64,000 nt of DNA from Pseudomonas muyukensis (GTDB lineage Bacteria; Pseudomonadota; Gammaproteobacteria; Pseudomonadales; Pseudomonadaceae). The stretch lies in contig NZ_CP077073.1 in assembly GCF_019139535.1 (NCBI RefSeq), positions 571,501 to 635,500 of the forward strand, in the 5' to 3' direction. This document shows, piece after piece, positions 60,886 through 64,000 of this stretch. The notes beneath the pieces were generated by a model. It was not told the origin of the DNA. It did not search any database and saw nothing but the letters and a program-made list of their open reading frames with translations. Positions within the stretch are counted from its first letter, which is position 1. Every line of letters begins with the position of its first letter. Both the position numbers and the translations under genes were made by a program.

Positions 60886-62451
60886 ATGCCTCGTCTCCAC
60901 CACCTGCTACCCTTCCTCACCTGGCTGCCCCGCCAATCGGGCCGCAGCCTGCGCCAGGATTTGCTGGTGGGCTTGAGCGGCGCCATCCTCGCCCTGCCGC
61001 AATCGATCGCCTACGCCCTGATCGCCGGCCTGCCCGCCGAGTACGGCCTGTACGCCGCCATCGTGCCGGTGCTGGTCGCCTGCCTGTGGGGTTCGTCCTG
61101 GCACCTGATCTGTGGCCCCACCGCTGCTATCTCCATCGTCCTGTACGCCAGCATCAGCCCACTGGCCGTGACCGGCAGTGCCGACTACGTGACCCTGGTG
61201 CTGCTGCTGACCTTTCTCGGCGGCATCTTCCAACTCTTGCTGGGGCTGCTGCGCTTCGGCGCGCTGGTCAACTTCGTCTCCCATTCGGTGGTGCTGGGCT
61301 TCACCCTCGGTGCCGCCGTCGTCATCGCCCTGGGGCAATTGCCCAACCTGCTGGGCCTGGACTTGCCTAGCCAGGCCACGGCTCTGAAGACCGTGCAGGA
61401 ACTCGCTGGGCACGTTGGCGAGGTGGACATGCCATCGCTGGTTCTGGGACTGAGCACCCTGGCGATTGGCGTGGTGTTGAAGCTGTGGCGCCCACGCTGG
61501 CCGAGCCTGTTGATAAGTCTGCTGCTGGTGAGCCTGGCGGCCTGGCTGCTGCCCGGCGTGTTCGGCCATGTGCCGCGTGTGCCCGCCTTCGTCGGCCAGT
61601 TGCCACCGCTCAGCCCACTGCCGTTACTCGATGTGGAACTGATCCTGCGCCTGCTGCCCAGTGCCGTGGCTATCGGCATGCTCGGGCTGGTCACCAGCCT
61701 GTCCATCGCCCGTTCCCTGTCCGCCCGTTCCGAGCAACTGATCGACGCCAACCAGGAGATCCGCGCCCAGGGCCTGTCGAACATCGTCGGGGCGTTCTTC
61801 TCCGGCTACCTGTCCTCCGGCTCCTTTACCCGCTCCGGGCTCAGCTACGACGCAGGCGCCCGCTCGCCGTTGGCCGGGGTGTTCTCGGCGCTGTGGGTGG
61901 CGCTGTTCGCGGTCGCTGGTGCCGGGCTGATCGCCCATCTGCCGATCCCGGCAATGGCGGGGAGCATCCTGCTGATCTGCTGGGGGCTGGTGGACCATCG
62001 CGGCATTCGCGCGTTGTTCCGGGTCAGTCGCTCGGAGTTCCTGGTAATGGCCCTGACGGCGGCGGCGACCCTGCTGCTGGAGCTGCAGACGGCGATCTAC
62101 GCCGGGGTGCTGGCATCGCTGTTCTTCTACCTCAAGCGCACCTCGAGGCCGCGAGTACAGCAGAGCCGGGAAGGGGAGGCGGACGTGTTGCGGGTGGGCG
62201 GGTCGATCTTCTTCGGCGCGGCGCATTACCTGCAGGTGCGCTTGCAGCGCTGCCAGGGGCCGCATGTGGTGATCGATGCGCGACAGGTGAACTTCATCGA
62301 TTATTCGGGTGTGGATATGTTGCACCGCGAGGCGCGGCGGCTGATGCGCAATGGCGGGAGCCTTACGTTGCAGCGGGCAAGGCCGCAGGTGATCGAGGAA
62401 CTGCAGAAGCTGGAAGGCATGGCAAGTTGCCCGATTCGCTTCGAGGGCTGA
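60886..62451 (+). CDS. SulP-family transporter with STAS domain
   Basis: 521 residues. About ten to twelve membrane segments: DLLVGLSGAILALPQSIAYALIAGLPAEYGLYAAIVPVLVA is the SulP signature region; GPTAAISIVLYAS follows. The C-terminal STAS domain (about 425-515) includes HVVIDARQVNFIDYSGVDML. It lies downstream of betC and choX-like genes on the same strand, though a REP pair separates them. Sulfate released by BetC, or choline-O-sulfate itself, are reasonable substrates; neither is proven. Confidence 0.85.
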   Translation: MPRLHHLLPFLTWLPRQSGRSLRQDLLVGLSGAILALPQSIAYALIAGLPAEYGLYAAIVPVLVACLWGSSWHLICGPTAAISIVLYASISPLAVTGSADYVTLVLLLTFLGGIFQLLLGLLRFGALVNFVSHSVVLGFTLGAAVVIALGQLPNLLGLDLPSQATALKTVQELAGHVGEVDMPSLVLGLSTLAIGVVLKLWRPRWPSLLISLLLVSLAAWLLPGVFGHVPRVPAFVGQLPPLSPLPLLDVELILRLLPSAVAIGMLGLVTSLSIARSLSARSEQLIDANQEIRAQGLSNIVGAFFSGYLSSGSFTRSGLSYDAGARSPLAGVFSALWVALFAVAGAGLIAHLPIPAMAGSILLICWGLVDHRGIRALFRVSRSEFLVMALTAAATLLLELQTAIYAGVLASLFFYLKRTSRPRVQQSREGEADVLRVGGSIFFGAAHYLQVRLQRCQGPHVVIDARQVNFIDYSGVDMLHREARRLMRNGGSLTLQRARPQVIEELQKLEGMASCPIRFEG

Positions 62452-62534
62452 CGGTCAACTGGTATTTCTGTCAGTTGCGAACAGCGTGCAGGCGATGAAA
62501 GAGTAAACAACGCTCATTCACTGCGGAGCACGCC

Positions 62535-62843
62535 ATGAGTAGTTGCATTCATCTCGCACTGGCACTCGTGCCATTACTAGCCGCTCCAGGCAGCGGCGCT
62601 GTGGACAACTGCTGGAGCGTTGCCGATGCACAGGCACGTATCGCCCGGCTGGAAAGCGATATGACAGCACGCGATCCCTACACCGGCAGAACGCAATCCG
62701 CAGCAAAACTCGCTCACTACCAACAGCAGGTCGAACTGGAGCGCCAATTCATCCGACAGCGCTCCGACGTCAACTGCGCGCCAGCTGACGACGCAGCTCA
62801 TCCAGCACAGGCGCCGTGTCCGGACGCACCCCCCGCCAGATGA
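62535..62843 (+). CDS. small exported hypothetical protein
   Basis: 102 residues: a signal peptide ([18 protein letters not shown]), then [53 protein letters not shown], a helical region, and a Pro/Ala/Cys-rich tail. The cysteines at CWSV, VNCAP and CPDAP could form disulfides. Unknown family. The last 74 bases overlap the aroE end on the opposite strand, which lowers confidence in the tail. Confidence 0.55.
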   Translation: MSSCIHLALALVPLLAAPGSGAVDNCWSVADAQARIARLESDMTARDPYTGRTQSAAKLAHYQQQVELERQFIRQRSDVNCAPADDAAHPAQAPCPDAPPAR

Positions 62844-63594
62844 AGAACGCCTCGGCCGCCTGCTCGGCGAGCATCCCCAGCCCGTCCAGCACCTTTGCCG
62901 CGCCCAGCTTGCTAGCCCATTGGCAGAACGGCGTCGGCTCCTTGCCATACATCATGTCGTAGCAGACGGTGCTTCCTGCCTCGACCAGGCTGTCGGCAAT
63001 CGGCGGCAGTTCGCCAGATAAGCTCGCAGAAGTAGCGTTGATGATCACGTCCACCGGCTCCTGCAACCAGCTGAAACCACTGGCCACCACCGGCCCTAGC
63101 TCGTCGAACTCTCGCGCCAGTTGCTCGGCTTTCTCGACGGTACGGTTGGCGATCACCAACGATTGCGGGTTGTGCGCCAGGATAGGCTCCAGCACGCCCC
63201 GAACAGCACCGCCGGCGCCAAGGATAAGGATACGCTTGCCCGCCAAGACCACCCCGGCGTTCACCGTCAGGTCACGCACCAGCCCGGCGCCATCGGTGTT
63301 GTCACCCTGCAGGGTGCCGTCAGCCAGCTTGGTCAAGGTGTTCACCGCGCCGGCACGCTGGGCGCGCGGGGTGAGGCTGTCGCACAGGCGATAGGCCTCT
63401 TCCTTGAACGGCACGGTGACGTTGGCGCCGCTGCCTTGCTTGAAGAAGCCAGTGGCGCAGTCGCTGAACTCGTCCAGAGGCGCCAGCAGGGTGGCGTACT
63501 CCAGGTCCTGGCCGGTCTGGTCGGCGAACAGGCGGTGGATCAGCGGCGACTTGCTGTGGCCAATGGGGTTGCCGAATACGACGTACTGGTCCAT
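62770..63594 (-). CDS. aroE: shikimate dehydrogenase (NADP+)
   Basis: 274 residues from the ATG at 63594 ([20 protein letters not shown]). Active-site elements: the shikimate-binding SKSP and the catalytic Lys-Asp pair ([17 protein letters not shown]), the nucleotide-binding GAGGAVRGV, and [10 protein letters not shown] (NADP preference). It reduces 3-dehydroshikimate to shikimate, in aromatic amino-acid synthesis. It follows hemF on the same strand with a 25-base gap. Confidence 0.95.
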   Translation of the reverse strand: MDQYVVFGNPIGHSKSPLIHRLFADQTGQDLEYATLLAPLDEFSDCATGFFKQGSGANVTVPFKEEAYRLCDSLTPRAQRAGAVNTLTKLADGTLQGDNTDGAGLVRDLTVNAGVVLAGKRILILGAGGAVRGVLEPILAHNPQSLVIANRTVEKAEQLAREFDELGPVVASGFSWLQEPVDVIINATSASLSGELPPIADSLVEAGSTVCYDMMYGKEPTPFCQWASKLGAAKVLDGLGMLAEQAAEAFFIWRGVRPDTAPVLDELRRQLARS

Positions 63595-63619
63595 GGGAGC
63601 TCCTCGGTTATCCACAGGC

Positions 63620-64000
<381 letters not shown>

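Overview
The window is GC-rich chromosomal DNA of a Pseudomonas, most likely the P. putida group. Evidence: algB-kinB, dgcH, dsbA, cytochrome c4, engB, polA, znuA-zur-znuCB, the coxBA-ctaG-coxC cluster, trpI/trpBA and aroE-hemF occur in the order I remember from Pseudomonas chromosomes near the origin, and the intergenic spaces are full of the REP palindromes typical of P. putida. Species-level assignment is inference. I see no rRNA, tRNA, CRISPR array, prophage or toxin-antitoxin locus; the only mobile element is one IS110-family insertion.

Layout. 1-12 kb: envelope-stress genes (Ivy lysozyme inhibitor, DUF1328, BON protein), the AlgB/KinB two-component system, an EAL phosphodiesterase, an AmpDh2-like amidase, a GGDEF cyclase, an EEP hydrolase and DsbA. 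12-18.6 kb: cytochromes c4 and c5, EngB, the ErsA small RNA with a recognisable AlgU promoter, PolA, a DUF2782 protein and homoserine kinase. 18.7-22.6 kb: zinc uptake (ZnuA; Zur-ZnuC-ZnuB) around a shared operator region, then a lipoprotein. 22.6-24.1 kb: an IS1111-type element inserted in a REP sequence, with a candidate bridge RNA. 24.1-29 kb: catalase KatE and the MetNIQ methionine importer.

29-38 kb holds a complete set for an aa3-type cytochrome c oxidase: subunits II, I and III, copper and haem-A assembly factors (CtaG, Sco, SURF1, CtaA, CtaB) and two small accessory proteins. 38-41 kb: a hypothetical protein, a SulP carrier and a beta carbonic anhydrase, plausibly a bicarbonate uptake pair. 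41.5-47.8 kb: an SOS-box-controlled radical SAM gene, two M3 oligopeptidases (PrlC and a divergent paralogue) around a zinc-ribbon gene, and a gamma carbonic anhydrase homologue.

47.8-54 kb: small stress and envelope genes (HAD phosphatase, lipoprotein metallopeptidase, paired lipoproteins, two DUF1161 proteins, OsmC, a luciferase-like oxidoreductase, dodecin, a DUF883 protein). 53.6-56.7 kb: TrpI and the divergent trpBA. 57.3-62.5 kb: choline-O-sulfate use (LysR regulator, BetC, ChoX-like binding protein, SulP carrier). The window ends with aroE and the 3' part of hemF.

The signals most worth a second look are the IS/bridge-RNA/REP arrangement, the extended LexA palindrome that also covers a ribosome binding site, the ErsA promoter region, and the diverged oligopeptidase paralogue.
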